A stretch of 64,000 bases of DNA, taken from positions 37,562,854-37,626,853 of the forward strand of contig NC_134953.1 in the NCBI RefSeq assembly GCF_965638725.1. The letters run 5' to 3'. A model generated the notes under the pieces. The model saw only the letters and a program-made list of their open reading frames with translations, did no database searches and was not told the DNA's origin. Positions 1 through 11,617 of this stretch are shown here, piece after piece (within the stretch, counting starts at the first letter, position 1; every line of letters starts with the position of its first letter). Source of the stretch: Aptenodytes patagonicus. Lineage: Eukaryota; Chordata; Aves; Sphenisciformes; Spheniscidae. The position numbers and the translations under genes are program-made.

Positions 1-168
1 GCATCAGCCATGAAGTTTTCAGTTTAATGAGCACACTCCTGCTATCCACATAAAACAGTAATTTATAAGAGAAACTCCCAAGTACAAAACCAGATTCATG
101 AAGTTTAGTAAGAACCTTTTAATTGAACTGAAACAAAAGTAGTAGTTGTTTATCACACAAACGCATAC

Positions 169-347
169 CTGTAACAGGATCTTCCAGAAGTCCATACCAA
201 GGTGCAAAATACCTGGAGTAAAAATCATGGCCTTTATGTTTTCCACTGGAATTTCCCTTAAGAGTGAGTATGAGTCCTTTCACCTTTCCTGTCTTTTCAG
301 CTGACAAAAAGCGTTGTGCGCTCACTTGCAGTTCTTCCAACACAGAC
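169..347 (-). CDS. PBLD: PBLD coding exon 7
   Basis: Covers residues 171-230 ([29 protein letters not shown]). The acceptor is AG just above 347 and the donor GTATGC is at 163-168. The exon ends after one base of the Gly codon following EDPVT, so another exon must follow to the left. The Asp of EDPVTG matches a PhzF active-site residue. Confidence 0.94.
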
Positions 348-3300
348 CTTGAATATAATTATAGAATTTTAATAGCCCATATTCTTCATTTTACATGAAT
401 TTAAGTATTGAAAAGAAACATAAAACTACAAAATCATCTTCTCTACGATCCCAAAACAGCCACAGTAAAATGTTAGAGGAGACAAGATTCCTAGCATTGT
501 CCTCCCAATGTCATTTGACAGAAGACTACCCTGAATATAATACACTCCGAGTGAGCAGAGAAAAAAGTTCAAGCCACGCATTTCCTATTTATTTCTGAAA
601 ACAGAGCATCCTGGGATATTAGCTACAAAAGAGCACACTTTTGTTTCAACATTTTAATCATTGAAAGAAATATTTCATCACTACAGAAGGCAAAGAGTAA
701 GCACTCCACCTCCCTTCAGAGCAAGCAAATAACTAACACCATTCAGATCTTCATGGGATTCTACAACAGTCTCAGGTCTGTGAAGTTGCAGATACCTCCC
801 TACAAAATACAGTCTGAAACAGTAAAAATAATAAATACTCAGCTGAGGATATTTCTATCTCCCCACTAGCCCAATCTTTAAACATTAGTTAGGCCAAATT
901 TCAAGTGAAAATAATAGTAATTTGGCCTGATTAAAGAAGTTGTGTTTCGGCAATATATATCCAAATTATACTTGACTTAACAATGAAATTCAGCTCTCTG
1001 AGATCAACATATGCTTTGGAATAATTTGAATTGGAATTTCCTCTATAAAGCTACTTATGATGTTGTTAAGTATGCGTAAGCAGATTACAGTCAAATGGGA
1101 ATAAGAATCCATGGCATTCTGTCAACGTGCGCTGTCTCACTAAGCGGACCTCTATAGCTATGCAACTATTACTTCTTCATTTGAGAAGCAAGACTCCTAA
1201 TTTCCTGCTAGGTTACTGGATCATTTTTTTTATTCAGATGGATGGGGGAAATACACCATCATTAAAACTGTTTCCTACACCTCCTTTTCTTGGAGACAGA
1301 TTTCAGATTGATCTTATTCAGCTTTGCAGGCTCAACAAGCTCACATTAGAAGATAAAATAACTATTTAACACAGGAGTTTAAATTAGAGTTTTTAATCTC
1401 CACCTGTTTTAAAACTAGACAAAAGAGCCTAGTATACAAGGAATAGAGGTTAAACAAGCAGACTCAATTTCTGCACACTTGATTTAAAAAAAAAAAGTAT
1501 AAGACACCTTTCATAAGCATCACTGAGGCGGACTAAGAGTTTCTTTGTGTCAGGAGAATAACGGAGATCTTGAACAATCATGTCACCAACGGCTGCCTGG
1601 TGGAAAAGTCAAAGGAGACAAAGAAAAATGTCGTCATTTGAATATGAAATATTATTTCCTTAACATTTTCATAGAAGAAATTCCCTGCTGGAACAGGGCT
1701 TATGCAAAGTGTTTCATGCAGCCCTCAAGTACACGCAAGCAAGAAACGTAAATGCACTAAGTGCATGAATGGTTAGGGGTAGGTGCTAAGAGCTCTGTAT
1801 ATGTCAGCTTGGAAAGAAATTCACGGACCTAGAAGAGGGCAAGGACACTAGATTGCCCTCACGTGCATACAATAGGCTGAAAATGCCACTGAAATAAATA
1901 CTGACACTCCAGTCAATGGTAGCGGGAGACAAAAGTTCAACTGCAGCCTTTTGGAGAATTCCATTTCCTGAGCTGCATGACTCAGATCTTTAAAGTTTAC
2001 TGTTTCAAGTTCAGGAGTACATCAAGCAATGCCCTGTTGCCACTTTTCAGCCATTTTAATATACAAAAATAAGTATAGCTATTATAAATGTGCTTCTAAG
2101 ACCACATATAGATTCTTTTTTTACCTTTATTAACTCTTGTACTTCCTGAAGTACCTGAAGCAAAAAAAAAAAAAAACCCACACTGTAAAAAATAGAACAT
2201 ATATATGTATGTATCCATCCAATTACAGACAGACAGATATACTTACATACACATACAAACATAAACACATACTTTCCTTGAAAGCCTTTAATGAATAAAA
2301 TTTTGACTGACCTGTGGGTAGGTTAAGTAAAGTGGTAAGTCCAGGACAATATGATCTTCCACTTGTCTGGCTTTTAATTCCCCACTCAGCGTCACAAATG
2401 TGAGAACTGAATTTGTGTTTTCTAGAGAGAGAACACTGCAACATTATTAAACATAAGAATTTGAATCTAAATTATTATAGCTCTTAGAGTAGTTCAGTAT
2501 ATTCAGAAAAAGTTAGTTATGCAGCTACAATATAATAACTACAGTAAACCTGTATTCTGAGAAAAAATTCCCAACTAACTCGATAAACTGCTGAGGCTAA
2601 TAAACAGCAATTGCCAGTGAATCTTTCCTGCACATTCCTAGAATGAATGGGAATTTCCTTTTAACAGAAAGAGCAATATTCCCTATTCATCAAATTCTAC
2701 TGTATCTCTCCCAGATAACATTTGCATGTTTAGCACTTTTCTTAAACAGGAGTAATAGTAGGGCATCGGAATCCAAGTGTGGGCATCAGACTACAACCTT
2801 ATAATTACAGTTGTAGAAGACAATACCTAAGGTATCTCCATATGTGTTCTCTAAATGTTCTGAATATTTAATTGCCTCTGTTGTAGAAAATAGAGATCTT
2901 CTTAATTAGAAGTAAATTTTCTAAGTAGTTATAGTAATAAATAGCTTGTAAACATACTTTGTATGTGAAACAACACAGCAGCTGCTGCAAGTGTACCATG
3001 ACCACAGAGAGGAACTTCATTGGCTGGGGTGAACCATCTGAGTCCAAAGCAGGAACCTTGAAAATATAAGTTTATTTAGCGTTATTAAGTAGAAGAAGTC
3101 TATTTCTTCCATTTATCTCAAAACTTTACACAGAGCGATGACATTTCAGTTAATCAAAATGCATGTTATAATCAGTCTTGGTCTTAAACACACTTTTAGG
3201 AACCTATTTTGTACTGATTTTTGGAATAGCTATTGCTTTTGAGTCAGGTCAACAAAAGGAGTCTACTACTAATGGAGGAAAGCTACTTTGTTAGAAGAGC

Positions 3301-6300
3301 AAAGAAGCTGCAGAATAAAAATGCCAGCCGGCCTGGGAACTAGGCCTGGGAACCAGAAGCATCCTTGAGAAGTGCAGTTGGCACCTTTGAAGTGCTGCTG
3401 GGTAGCTAGAAAGTGGAGACATGCTGAGATTTAATTGCTAAGCATAAAACCAACAAACTGTAACAGCAACTTATCACCTTGAAAAGGTGAAAAATAGTCT
3501 GGAAAAAGGGGAAAACATCCTGAGAAAGCAAGAATCAGTAACTGCCACTGGCTGTTCTAACTGAAAGAACAGGAAAACAGTCTGCAAAAACAAAAACTGC
3601 TCTGAGAGAATAGAAAACATCATCATCTATTGGCTGTTCCAGATGAAAAATATAAATTAACAGCATCTACTGGCCTCTTGAAGTGGTGGTGTCGTATGTT
3701 CTCTTATGTCTCTATGATATAAAAATTACTTAATTTTTACCCAAAATGGAGCTTCTCTCTCCGAGAACTTTCTGTGCTGCATATATTTTTCCCTTTCCTA
3801 AACAGGTCTGCACAAACTTTCTACAAGATCATGGACCCTTGCTGGGGACACATGGCTGACTCCAAACTCCATGACACAGATCACCTTTGAAGTAAGACTG
3901 TTATTTTACTGGTCCCCCTCTGGGCCCACTTCTGGGCTCAGTTTTGTTTGTCTTCCCACTTCTGGGATGGCTGCGTCCCCCTCTGGAATCCGTTTGTCCT
4001 CCCCTCTGGAATCTATTTAATGTGTTTGGTACCATATATATACACACATAAGTAATCTATCATCTCTACTGTCATATTATTGACTAGCAGTAAGTTTGTA
4101 GTAACCTGTAATATTATATATATACTTCTTGCTGCTATTACTGATTCCTGCTATACTATTGATCACTGATAATAATTTGTAATAGCTTGATACATATTTT
4201 TTTTTTCACTTTATTAATCATAGGTATACTTGCTAGTGGTGATTTTTGTGGTAATCTGTAATAAAGTAGAGAATTTAGAAGATGAAACCTCCATGTCCTT
4301 GTGTATTATGGAATTCTACGAAGTCACAGTCGCGATCTCTATTCACCTGCAGGCTGGGTTACCCTTTAGGGGTTAAAGATAGTTTTGTTGGTATAATGGA
4401 ACCTGTATCGGAGCTAGGTCAGTTATGAATTATTTTGCTTAAACCACCAGTCAAGTCTGGTAAAAGCCTCTAATGTATACTAACCCCTCATTTCACTAGA
4501 ATCATATTTCTATTTGTTGTTTGAAAAAATTGGAACCCAAGTGCACCATACTTGGTTTCCTGTAGCTTTTGCAGAGTTCTTGCACCATGGCATTTAAGAT
4601 AATGCTTATGAAAATATATTTCAAGTGAATAATTACCATACAAACACAACTAAAATGTGCAAAAGAAACAAACAATATTTTAAAAAAAACAACAAACAAG
4701 TCTTGTCATTGCCCCTGTGAAAAATTAGTGCATTAAAGTCAGTTCCCTATCTAATGAAAACAAATAAAATCCCAACAAAACCTAGTGGATGAAACTAATG
4801 GACATGGCAGAGAAGTGCTCCGAGACAGGGCAGACGCAGAACCCAGCTATGAGCCTGCCCTGTAGTGTTAATGCACTCCCCCAAGTGGCAATTGTGGCTG
4901 AAAGCAGGAGGAAATGGAGTCAGCCAGGACTGACCAGAGACAGACCAGCTCTGTGACCCAGAACACCTGCCTGGATGCTTGAGACATACAGCTGTACTCA
5001 GACTGAGAAGACATTTTGTACTCTCAAAAATTAATGTATCCCTAAAATAAGGTAGATTTTTTAAAATTAAAATTAAATTAAATGCACTGATCACAAACTC
5101 ATACTCCTGCAAAAAAATTCTCTTTGTCCAGGAGCCCTTACTACACCAATTAATGTTCCAGAAGCAGATGATAGTCTCATAAATGACATTCTAATGTTCC
5201 TGGTCTCATCTCGCTCCCACCACCCCCCAATACACACATTCTCAGGTGCAGCTCAGTGACTAAATTCCTTCAGAAAAAACTGTGCACCTCTTCAGCAGCT
5301 GTGTGGGTCTGATGTCACAAACTCTACTCCCATTAATATCAAAAGCACTTTAATGAGAAAGAAGCTGGCATTTTACATGCTGTTGGATATGGATGACTTG
5401 AAAATAAATAAATGTATTAAACGTATTGGCAAGGTGTTAACATGAAAAACATTAACATGAAAAATGAAAAGTATTATCACTTCTTGATTCAAGCAATTAG
5501 TCTAACCCTAAAACAAATTCCAATTTATTAACAATAGGAGTAAGTGACGATAGTTATTACTTTAAGAAAATCCTCTTTCATTACAGAGACTGTACAAAAT
5601 CCCATTCCCTGAACAACCAATCAAATGACAAAGAACAGTTTCTTTGCATACTGTTCTAGGGCCTCTTTCAGACAGACGATAACCCCGAAGCTGTTTATCT
5701 CTCTCTGCCACTATGTCGTATCAAAGCAAGGGCATGCCAACATGATACCTTAACCTGGAATCTAACTCTGGGCTAGGGGGGTTCCAGCCCCTTGGCTCAT
5801 GCCACCACACAACTGCAAAGAGAGCAGATTCAGCAAACTGATTCAGCTGAAAACTAATCCACAAAGCGATTTTGACTGGACTTTGTATTTGTCTGATATT
5901 TTCTACCTTGTCTAGTGTCCCTCCATTTCCTCTCCCGTCATATATACATGCCCTACCAAAGAACACCAGTGAAGTCCCTCCACTCAAACCAATCAAATGA
6001 GCAGCCTAATGTGTTTGATTTGGGCAACTTCAGATTTCCCAGTTTTGTTGGAAACCTGAATTTTCCAGTATTGGCTCCACAGACAGCTTATGAGATTTTA
6101 TGACAAACTCAAATAATAGCTTACAGTTACCCTATTGATGATTTCCTGAACAGCCAAGCCAGAGTCTACTCATTTTGCAGTCTTGTGCATATGGAATAAG
6201 CACGTCCTGTCTGTATTCTTCTGCTTGTATAATAAGAAATTATCTCAGGATATTATTAGTAGTAATGGAAGTATTAACTGAAGGATCTTTGCATAGCATT

Positions 6301-9150
6301 TTTAGGAGATTTTCTATATACAACTTGCTTATTTAGTACAAGACACTAAAACAAATGGTCTAATTTATGAATAATAAATGTTTCTATATTGCAAAATGAA
6401 TTTGATATGCAGCACAAATACTTTAAAGAATCATGTGCAAAAGGCTTATTATTATTAAGTAAGATACATCACAATTCCAAGATTTGGCTTTGGCTGCCTT
6501 ACAAATTAGCACCATTCCTTATAAATATACCCACAGTGTCTTCCTATTCCCTTGTAAGAGATTTTGGTGGGTAAACAGAACCACTCACTTTTGGTAAAGT
6601 CATCTCCAGGGTGCAGTTTTCTGATGAAAGCAGTTTCTGAAAGGTTCATTTCTGTTGCAATTTTTTGGTGCAAATCTTCATCCAAGTCCTAATGATGAAA
6701 CAACAAATCTAATTAAAAGCAGGCCAAAAAAAATGCAGAATCAAACTTTCTGTCAAATAAAAGAAAATTAAATGACTGTATTTATAATAAAACATAGATT
6801 CATTTTTATTTCAAAATAGTTTCTGGGACTAAAAACAAACTTTAAGCATAAAATGGGATGACTAGTTCAATCATTGTGATACATGGGGTATTTCTAATAT
6901 CTGTCCTATTAGTTTACAAATTCTTGGAATACATGGAAAATAAAATTACCAAAAAAACTAAACTCAATCTTTCCATGAACACAAATATTTTTTTAAAGTC
7001 GTGATTAAAGTCACACTGAGAAGTCATTATTAACATAATCTAAAAATAACTACAACTCTCTTTTTATAACTCTGAAAAATCCATGCCAGTAAGAGGTATC
7101 TAGTAAAGGCTAGGGCAATGGCCAAGATGGCTGATCAGCACTTACAGCTGTACCCTCGATACTACTCTTTGAACAACAGGAACAATATGCTAAGTCAGTA
7201 GAAGCTGAGAGGAGATAAACCGAAAAACAAAAATGCTGGAGCTCTCACTACATTCTGCTCTAACTGCCTGCAGATTTAAACCAGTGAACATTGATCCCAG
7301 GATACCTGAGCTGTAGTGATTTTATGAAATTCTACTTCACCCTTGTTCCATTGCTCTTTCCTCACAATTATGCTGACTGGCCAGGTTTGAGAATCTGGTC
7401 TTTAAAATACAAATGAAACAGAGTGGACCTGGTCAGGTTCAACCTCTGACAGATAAAAATTTGCTCTGCAAACTTTACTTATTTCCCTTAATAACTTTAA
7501 TCCTTTTCAGCCAATGATCCCATACTACAGATATGAAACAATCTCTGATGTGTATCATAGACCTCTATTCGCAGAGTGAATTCTATACAATGAAACAACA
7601 TTCTAACTTTTTACGGCAACAACTGCCTCTCCTTTATTCCAGGAAAATAGTTCTGACTGTCAATTACTCTAAAGACACTAAACCAGAACAAAGACCAACC
7701 AAAGCGTTATTAAAAATAATATAACTTTATTGAAACACTGCCATCCTGTGGCACTTCTGAAACACAGAAAGGGCTTGTTTTGCCATTCTTGCATTACTCC
7801 CAACGGTTTTCATAAAGCATCTGCTGAGACTCTGAAGGGAACAGAGAACAGAAATATTGCTGCTAGCTGCACCATACTTTCTTGGAGCTTAGGATAAAAT
7901 TATGAATTAGAATCTCAGCTTTAACTGAATCTCAGCTTTAACTTTGACACTAAATCCTCTAGCCCCAGGTACTGTAGAAAAAACTTTAAAGTCTCTACAT
8001 TCCAAAGGCAACATGCAAATAAGTTGCCCTCACAGTATACTAATGTAATGAAGTAAAATTAATATAAAAATGCAATTAGAAGCTTATAGTTTTAAAGTAA
8101 GTTCATTCTGAGAGGGATTATTTAGATTTTAAGGGGGCAAAAATACCTCTGAAGTAAGACGTTCTCAGCTGGTTTGGTAAGCAGGCTATACCATAACTTC
8201 AGCTGGTCTGGTAAGTAGACTATATTGTATGAGATCTAGATAGGCTTAGGAACATCTAGAAAGGACTCATATTATCAGTACAAGCTATTGCCATTGACTG
8301 CTCTACATATATTTTCATACTTACAATTTTCATCAGTTGTTACTACACAAATAATATAAGGCCTATAGATTTCTAACCCAGTTTAATAATTAGTTTTTAG
8401 TAGAAATTGTCAACAGTGTATCAATTAGTACCAACTGTTCAGAACACCTTGATGAGGAGGATGACTACTGTCAATTGCACTAAAACTACCATGCAACTTC
8501 AAAGCAATAAAAACTGGCTGCTTAAACTTGGCTAAAGCTGAACCTGACACGCTACTGGTGAAAGACTCAGATCCAGGTCTATACTCCCCCTCTTTCCTTC
8601 CATAGAAAGAGAAAAAATTGAACGAAAAAAAATTAAAAAGGGGAAAAAAACCCCAAAAAAACCACACCAAAATGAAAACCCACCCTTTAACACTTCATTC
8701 AAAAACTAGAGTACTGATTCTGTTACTGCATTTCCTTTCAGAGATTTCATTCTGAATCCATTGGCTTAATAGATTAAGCCATTTCTTTTTGACTTAACTC
8801 AGTAAGAATAAAACCAGTATATTCCTTAAAAAAATAAAATTAAAAATCCACAAAAAATACAAAGTATGTCTTGTATGAAATCGTTCTGATGGAAAAAGAG
8901 TACCCTTGTGCTAATTTATCTGTATTCTGGAGCAACAGCAAACAATGCTTGCAAGCATAACTCCTGAGTAAAGGAAGCAAAGTCTAATGCAGTGCTGAGT
9001 GCTCAGGTCAAGTAGAGTGTTAAATGCCACTGCAGTGCCTCATAAAAGTTATTTTTTTTAACTTACATTTTCAAGCAGACAAACTGCCGCAGGATTTCCA
9101 GCAAATGGCCGGTTTGTAAATGCATCAACCGTAAAAATAGGAATTTGCAT
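169..9150 (-). CDS. PBLD: PBLD, PhzF-fold isomerase-like protein (3' end outside window)
   Basis: Cytosolic phenazine-biosynthesis-like domain protein of the PhzF/DapF-like fold; in mammals also called MAWBP, with no settled substrate. Coding exons in transcript order: 9067-9150, 6589-6688, 2958-3056, 2312-2421, 2125-2154, 1508-1596, 169-347. Phase is continuous and the exons give 230 codons plus one base. The protein starts [20 protein letters not shown], the usual PhzF N-terminus. Active-site landmarks are visible: Glu46 in NLSETAF (equivalent to the PhzF general acid/base), the PLCGHGTLA loop in exon 3 and EDPVTG at the end of exon 7. Human PBLD is 288 aa, so about 58 C-terminal residues should lie left of base 169. 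It is divergent with HNRNPH3 across a shared CpG island. Identification rests on similarity over the whole visible length and on gene order; function is inferred from the family. Confidence 0.95.
348..1507. other. PBLD intron between exons 7 and 6
   Basis: About 1.2 kb of AT-rich intronic sequence. No repeat family or coding similarity was recognised in it. Confidence 0.7.
1508..1596 (-). CDS. PBLD: PBLD coding exon 6
   Basis: Codes for residues 142-170, including [20 protein letters not shown], which matches the corresponding human segment closely. The donor GTGTCT (1502-1507) is weak by consensus, but phase and homology agree with it. Confidence 0.92.
2125..2154 (-). CDS. PBLD: PBLD coding exon 5 (30-nt microexon)
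   Basis: Ten codons, [10 protein letters not shown], aligned to the human stretch around FHEVEDLIK. It is flanked by CTTCAG on the upstream side and GTAA on the downstream side. Exons 4 and 6 are in phase with it. Confidence 0.88.
2312..2421 (-). CDS. PBLD: PBLD coding exon 4
   Basis: Residues 95-131, containing [14 protein letters not shown] and IVLDLPLY. The acceptor follows a CTCTCTCTAG tract and the donor is GTCAGT (2306-2311). Confidence 0.94.
2958..3056 (-). CDS. PBLD: PBLD coding exon 3
   Basis: Residues 62-94, with [20 protein letters not shown] followed by GTLA, the conserved PhzF glycine-histidine loop. Donor GTATGT (2952-2957); it joins exon 2 by completing a Ser codon. Confidence 0.95.
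3289..4420 (+). mobile_element. LTR-like element (probable solo LTR) in PBLD intron
   Basis: About 1.1 kb that reads like an avian endogenous-retrovirus LTR in plus orientation. It begins near TGTTAGAA, carries GC-rich short direct repeats built on CCCCTCTGGAATC (about 3960-4015), three degenerate copies of a roughly 75-bp unit ending in TTTGTxGTAAxCTGTAAT (4094-4112, 4173-4188, 4242-4260), an AATAAA at 4260-4265 and a downstream segment ending near GGAGCTAGGTCA. No coding sequence lies beside it, so a solo LTR fits best. A clean target-site duplication was not found and both ends are approximate. It is antisense to PBLD. Confidence 0.5.
4421..6588. other. Remainder of PBLD intron 2
   Basis: AT-rich intronic DNA with short open frames on both strands that lack homology or splice context. 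No gene was recognised. Confidence 0.65.
6589..6688 (-). CDS. PBLD: PBLD coding exon 2
   Basis: Residues 29-61, including MNLSETAFI with the predicted catalytic Glu46. Donor GTGAGT (6583-6588); the acceptor is AG at 6689-6690. Confidence 0.95.
7911..7944. repeat. 17-bp tandem duplication
   Basis: Two adjacent copies of AATCTCAGCTTTAACTG, differing only at the last base. Confidence 0.85.
8162..8225. repeat. Imperfect ~34-bp tandem duplication
   Basis: Two units sharing TTCAGCTGGTxTGGTAAG and a following AGxCTATA block, offset by about 34 bases. Confidence 0.7.
9067..9150 (-). CDS. PBLD: PBLD coding exon 1 (start codon)
   Basis: The ATG is at 9148-9150 (minus) and 28 codons follow, ending at donor GTAAGT (9061-9066). 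The start is chosen because [11 protein letters not shown] aligns with the N-terminus of human PBLD. The 5'UTR must run up towards the CpG island; its exon structure is not resolved. Confidence 0.95.
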
Positions 9151-9786
9151 TGTCGTTTGTGCCTATTCAGTCTTAAGCTGTTTTCTGCAAGGTACTTTCT
9201 AACCTGTTTTACCCCCAAATGGTAGCAGAACTCTAAGTTAATATTTCCCTAATGGCAGGAGGAGCCAGAGGCCCCCCACCCCGTCACTTCCGAGCACGCA
9301 CATGGACTCAAGCCTCCTTCCATACCCCCAGCGCTCAGCACCGATTGTTTTCAATTCTTTAAAACAGATTTTAACCTCCCTCTTGCATCGCCTGCTACCA
9401 GCTCCAGAACGCTTTAACGGGACCTTCCACCACAGCGCCCGACCCAGCCTGTCCCGCGGTAAGGCATTTACGAAGGCAGGAGCTGTGCCAGGTTCCCCTT
9501 GGGTCCGGGTTTACCGCAGCTGCAAAGCCGAGGAGACGCGGGCAGCCATCGCGTGCGCCCATGCCGGACCACCTTCCCCATCCTCCCTCCCAAGCCTACG
9601 CTGAGGGAGCCGGACACCCCGAGCGACAGACACTCGAGGGCACGACCGGCCGCCGACACCTGCGTGAGGCGATCCCCGCGCAGCCGCTACGGGCACGCGC
9701 CGCGGCCAGCGCCCGCCAAAGAGCTCCCAGCTCAGAGCCCGCTTGGCGCCATGCGAACACAGGGTCCGCGTGACCGCAGGCCTAGG

Positions 9787-9796
9787 GCGCATGCGC
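9787..9796. promoter_or_regulatory. NRF1-type palindrome
   Basis: A perfect GCGCATGCGC, the consensus for nuclear respiratory factor 1, inside the shared CpG island. Confidence 0.7.
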
Positions 9797-9852
9797 CCCG
9801 ACGCCTCTCAAGCGGAGTTAGGAGAGGAATAGGCGGGAACTCCCCATCCGCC

Positions 9853-9862
9853 GCGCATGCGC
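9853..9862. promoter_or_regulatory. Second NRF1-type palindrome
   Basis: A second perfect GCGCATGCGC, 66 bp from the first. Paired sites are common in divergent housekeeping promoters. Confidence 0.7.
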
Positions 9863-10322
9863 CGTCACTGCTTCTCCCCGGAGGCGCGCATGTGCCGGTG
9901 CCGCCCAGCCGGGGCTGAGGAGCGCGGCGTGGCTATCGCGATACTTGCGCGGTCGGGACGCCATCCTGCCCATCTTCGTTGCGTAGGTTTCGAGCCCGCC
10001 GGCCGGTTGGAAGTGAGGAGGAGCTTCCTTCTTGGCAGAAGCTCCTGCCGGGGCACGTCGAGGGGTGTGCGAGGGTCTCCTGGTGAGTGGAGAGGAAGAG
10101 CGGGCTGAGCGATCCCTGGCTAGGCCCGCCCGGGGTGCCTGCAGGCAGGGTGGCGATAGCGGTGGGAGCTCGGGCCCTGAGGCGGGCGGGCCTTTCCGCC
10201 CCTCGGCGCGGTGTCGGAGCCGGCGCCCGCCTGGGGGAGCCGTGGGCAGCGGCGCTCCCGGAGGAGGGCGCCGGGGAGGGGGCGGTGCGGCGCCTTTCCG
10301 CGGAGCCTCGTTCCCGAGCGCG

Positions 10323-10334
10323 GCCGCCATTTTG
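10323..10334 (+). promoter_or_regulatory. YY1-type site
   Basis: GCCGCCATTTTG, a strong match to the YY1 core. Such sites often lie just downstream of a transcription start, which would suit an HNRNPH3 start slightly upstream. Confidence 0.55.
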
Positions 10335-10699
10335 AGTGGTGGAGCTGAGGGCGGCGACGGCCCCAGGAGAGCTGCGTGCGGCGGCGAGAGGCTCCCGGGG
10401 AGCTGAGGTTGCGCGGGCGGAGGCCGGGCAGCTCTTCCGAGGCGGAGAGGTGGCAGCGGGGCACGGCGGGCAGCTGAGCGGGAGCGGGGGAGGCGGGAGG
10501 GGGGCGGCCCTAAGGAGGCGCCGTAAATGGCGCCGGGAAGCGGGCGGTGGGTCAGGGCCGCGATTTCGGCGGTAGTCGGCGTCGCGGGTCGAAGGACGGC
10601 GGCGGGGGGGTCGCTCCGCGCCTGATGAGGGCGGTGGTCGCGGTTCCCTCGCTGTTGCGGTTCGGCAGCCGCGCGGCCCATTGTGGGGCGTTCACGGTA

Positions 10700-10733
10700 C
10701 CCCACCCCACCCCACCCCCCCCCCCCGCGCGCG

Positions 10734-10767
<34 letters not shown>
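10700..10767. repeat. C-rich tract followed by (GC)n(AC)n
   Basis: A CCCCA/C-run segment runs directly into alternating GC (from 10727) and then AC dinucleotides (to 10767). About 40 bp are strictly alternating purine-pyrimidine. Confidence 0.9.
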
Positions 10768-11117
10768 TCCCGGCTGAGGGCGGCGCGCGCGCGCACCTGC
10801 CGCCGCGCGGGAGCCGTCCCCGCCGCGCGGGTCCGACTTCCCCTTCCCCGCTGGGGTCTCGGTGCGCGGCGCCCTCCTTGCTGCCCGGGCGGCACCGACC
10901 CCGCCGCCGCTGCCCCTCAAGGTGATCCTGCGGTTCCCTGTCTTGTCCCCGGCCCTTGTAATTCGAGGTAACGCATCGCCGGTGCTTCCGGAAAAAAAAA
11001 AAAAACAAAAAACAACTGGGAGCGTGGCCCGTGGCGCTTTGTTTGCAGACAAAGGAAGGCCTTGTGTTTCCATGCAGGAACCGTTGCGTGGTTCCTACCC
11101 CTTCTTCAACTGTCATG

Positions 11118-11118
<1 letters not shown>

Positions 11119-11152
<34 letters not shown>

Positions 11153-11172
11153 AAAAAAAAATAACAAAAAAA
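11119..11172. repeat. Poly(A) tract in HNRNPH3 intron 1
   Basis: About 30 consecutive A residues followed by interrupted A runs. No retroelement body or target-site duplication was seen beside it. Confidence 0.85.
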
Positions 11173-11499
11173 ACTCCTAAAAAACCTTACAGGATGGATG
11201 TTCAATGTACTCTGAGCAAATAATGAGCTTTATGTGCGGTGCCTACCCACGTGCTGCCTTCCCTACACGATGTGTTCCCTGGCAGAGTTTGGGGTCGTTT
11301 TAGGTGTGTGTGTGCTGTAGCTGTGATAAAGTACAATTTTAAATACGTAACAGAAATAAAGCTCGTTATCCATAATACTAGTTATCTGAAGAAAAACTAC
11401 CAGATTTCTTTTGAGGGGAGGGACTTAGGCATATAGGGAATCTCAAAAATTTTCCTTTTTTTTTTTTTTTTTTTTGTAGGGGTTTGGTTTAAGTAAAAG

Positions 11500-11617
11500 A
11501 TGGACTGGAGTGGAAAACATAATGGGCCAAACGATACAACTAATGATGGAACAGTGGTACGACTTCGAGGCCTGCCATTTGGTTGCAGCAAAGAAGAGAT
11601 TGTTCAGTTTTTCCAAG
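11500..11617 (+). CDS. HNRNPH3: HNRNPH3 coding exon 1
   Basis: Residues 1-39. The exon begins at 11480 after a long poly(T)-TTGTAG acceptor. The donor GTACCT splits a Gly codon. It carries the first strand and helix of qRRM1. Confidence 0.97.

Larger units (their letters stand above)
6689..9066. other. PBLD intron 1
   Basis: About 2.4 kb of intron containing two small tandem duplications (listed separately). No exon or mobile-element similarity was recognised. Confidence 0.65.
9270..10970. promoter_or_regulatory. Bidirectional CpG-island promoter of PBLD and HNRNPH3
   Basis: GC- and CpG-rich DNA between the PBLD start codon (9150, minus) and HNRNPH3 (plus), in sharp contrast to the AT-rich flanks. 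It contains NRF1-type and YY1-type sites and the palindrome TATCGCGATA at 9934-9943, and no TATA box was seen. Long open frames on both strands here come from GC richness and low stop-codon frequency. Two plausible donors for non-coding HNRNPH3 first exons are CCTG|GTGAGT (exon end 10082) and CGAG|GTAACG (exon end 10967). Transcription starts cannot be placed exactly. Confidence 0.85.

Noticed and set aside
11119-11160. Poly(A) run as the tail of a processed pseudogene
   Set aside because: No upstream body resembling a cDNA and no target-site duplication; treated as a simple A-tract.
9818-11167. 449-codon minus-strand open frame (and overlapping 173-, 139- and 124-codon frames)
   Set aside because: It lies in a CpG island and spans a poly(A) tract and dinucleotide repeats. 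The predicted protein is low-complexity Arg/Pro/Ala with no homology.
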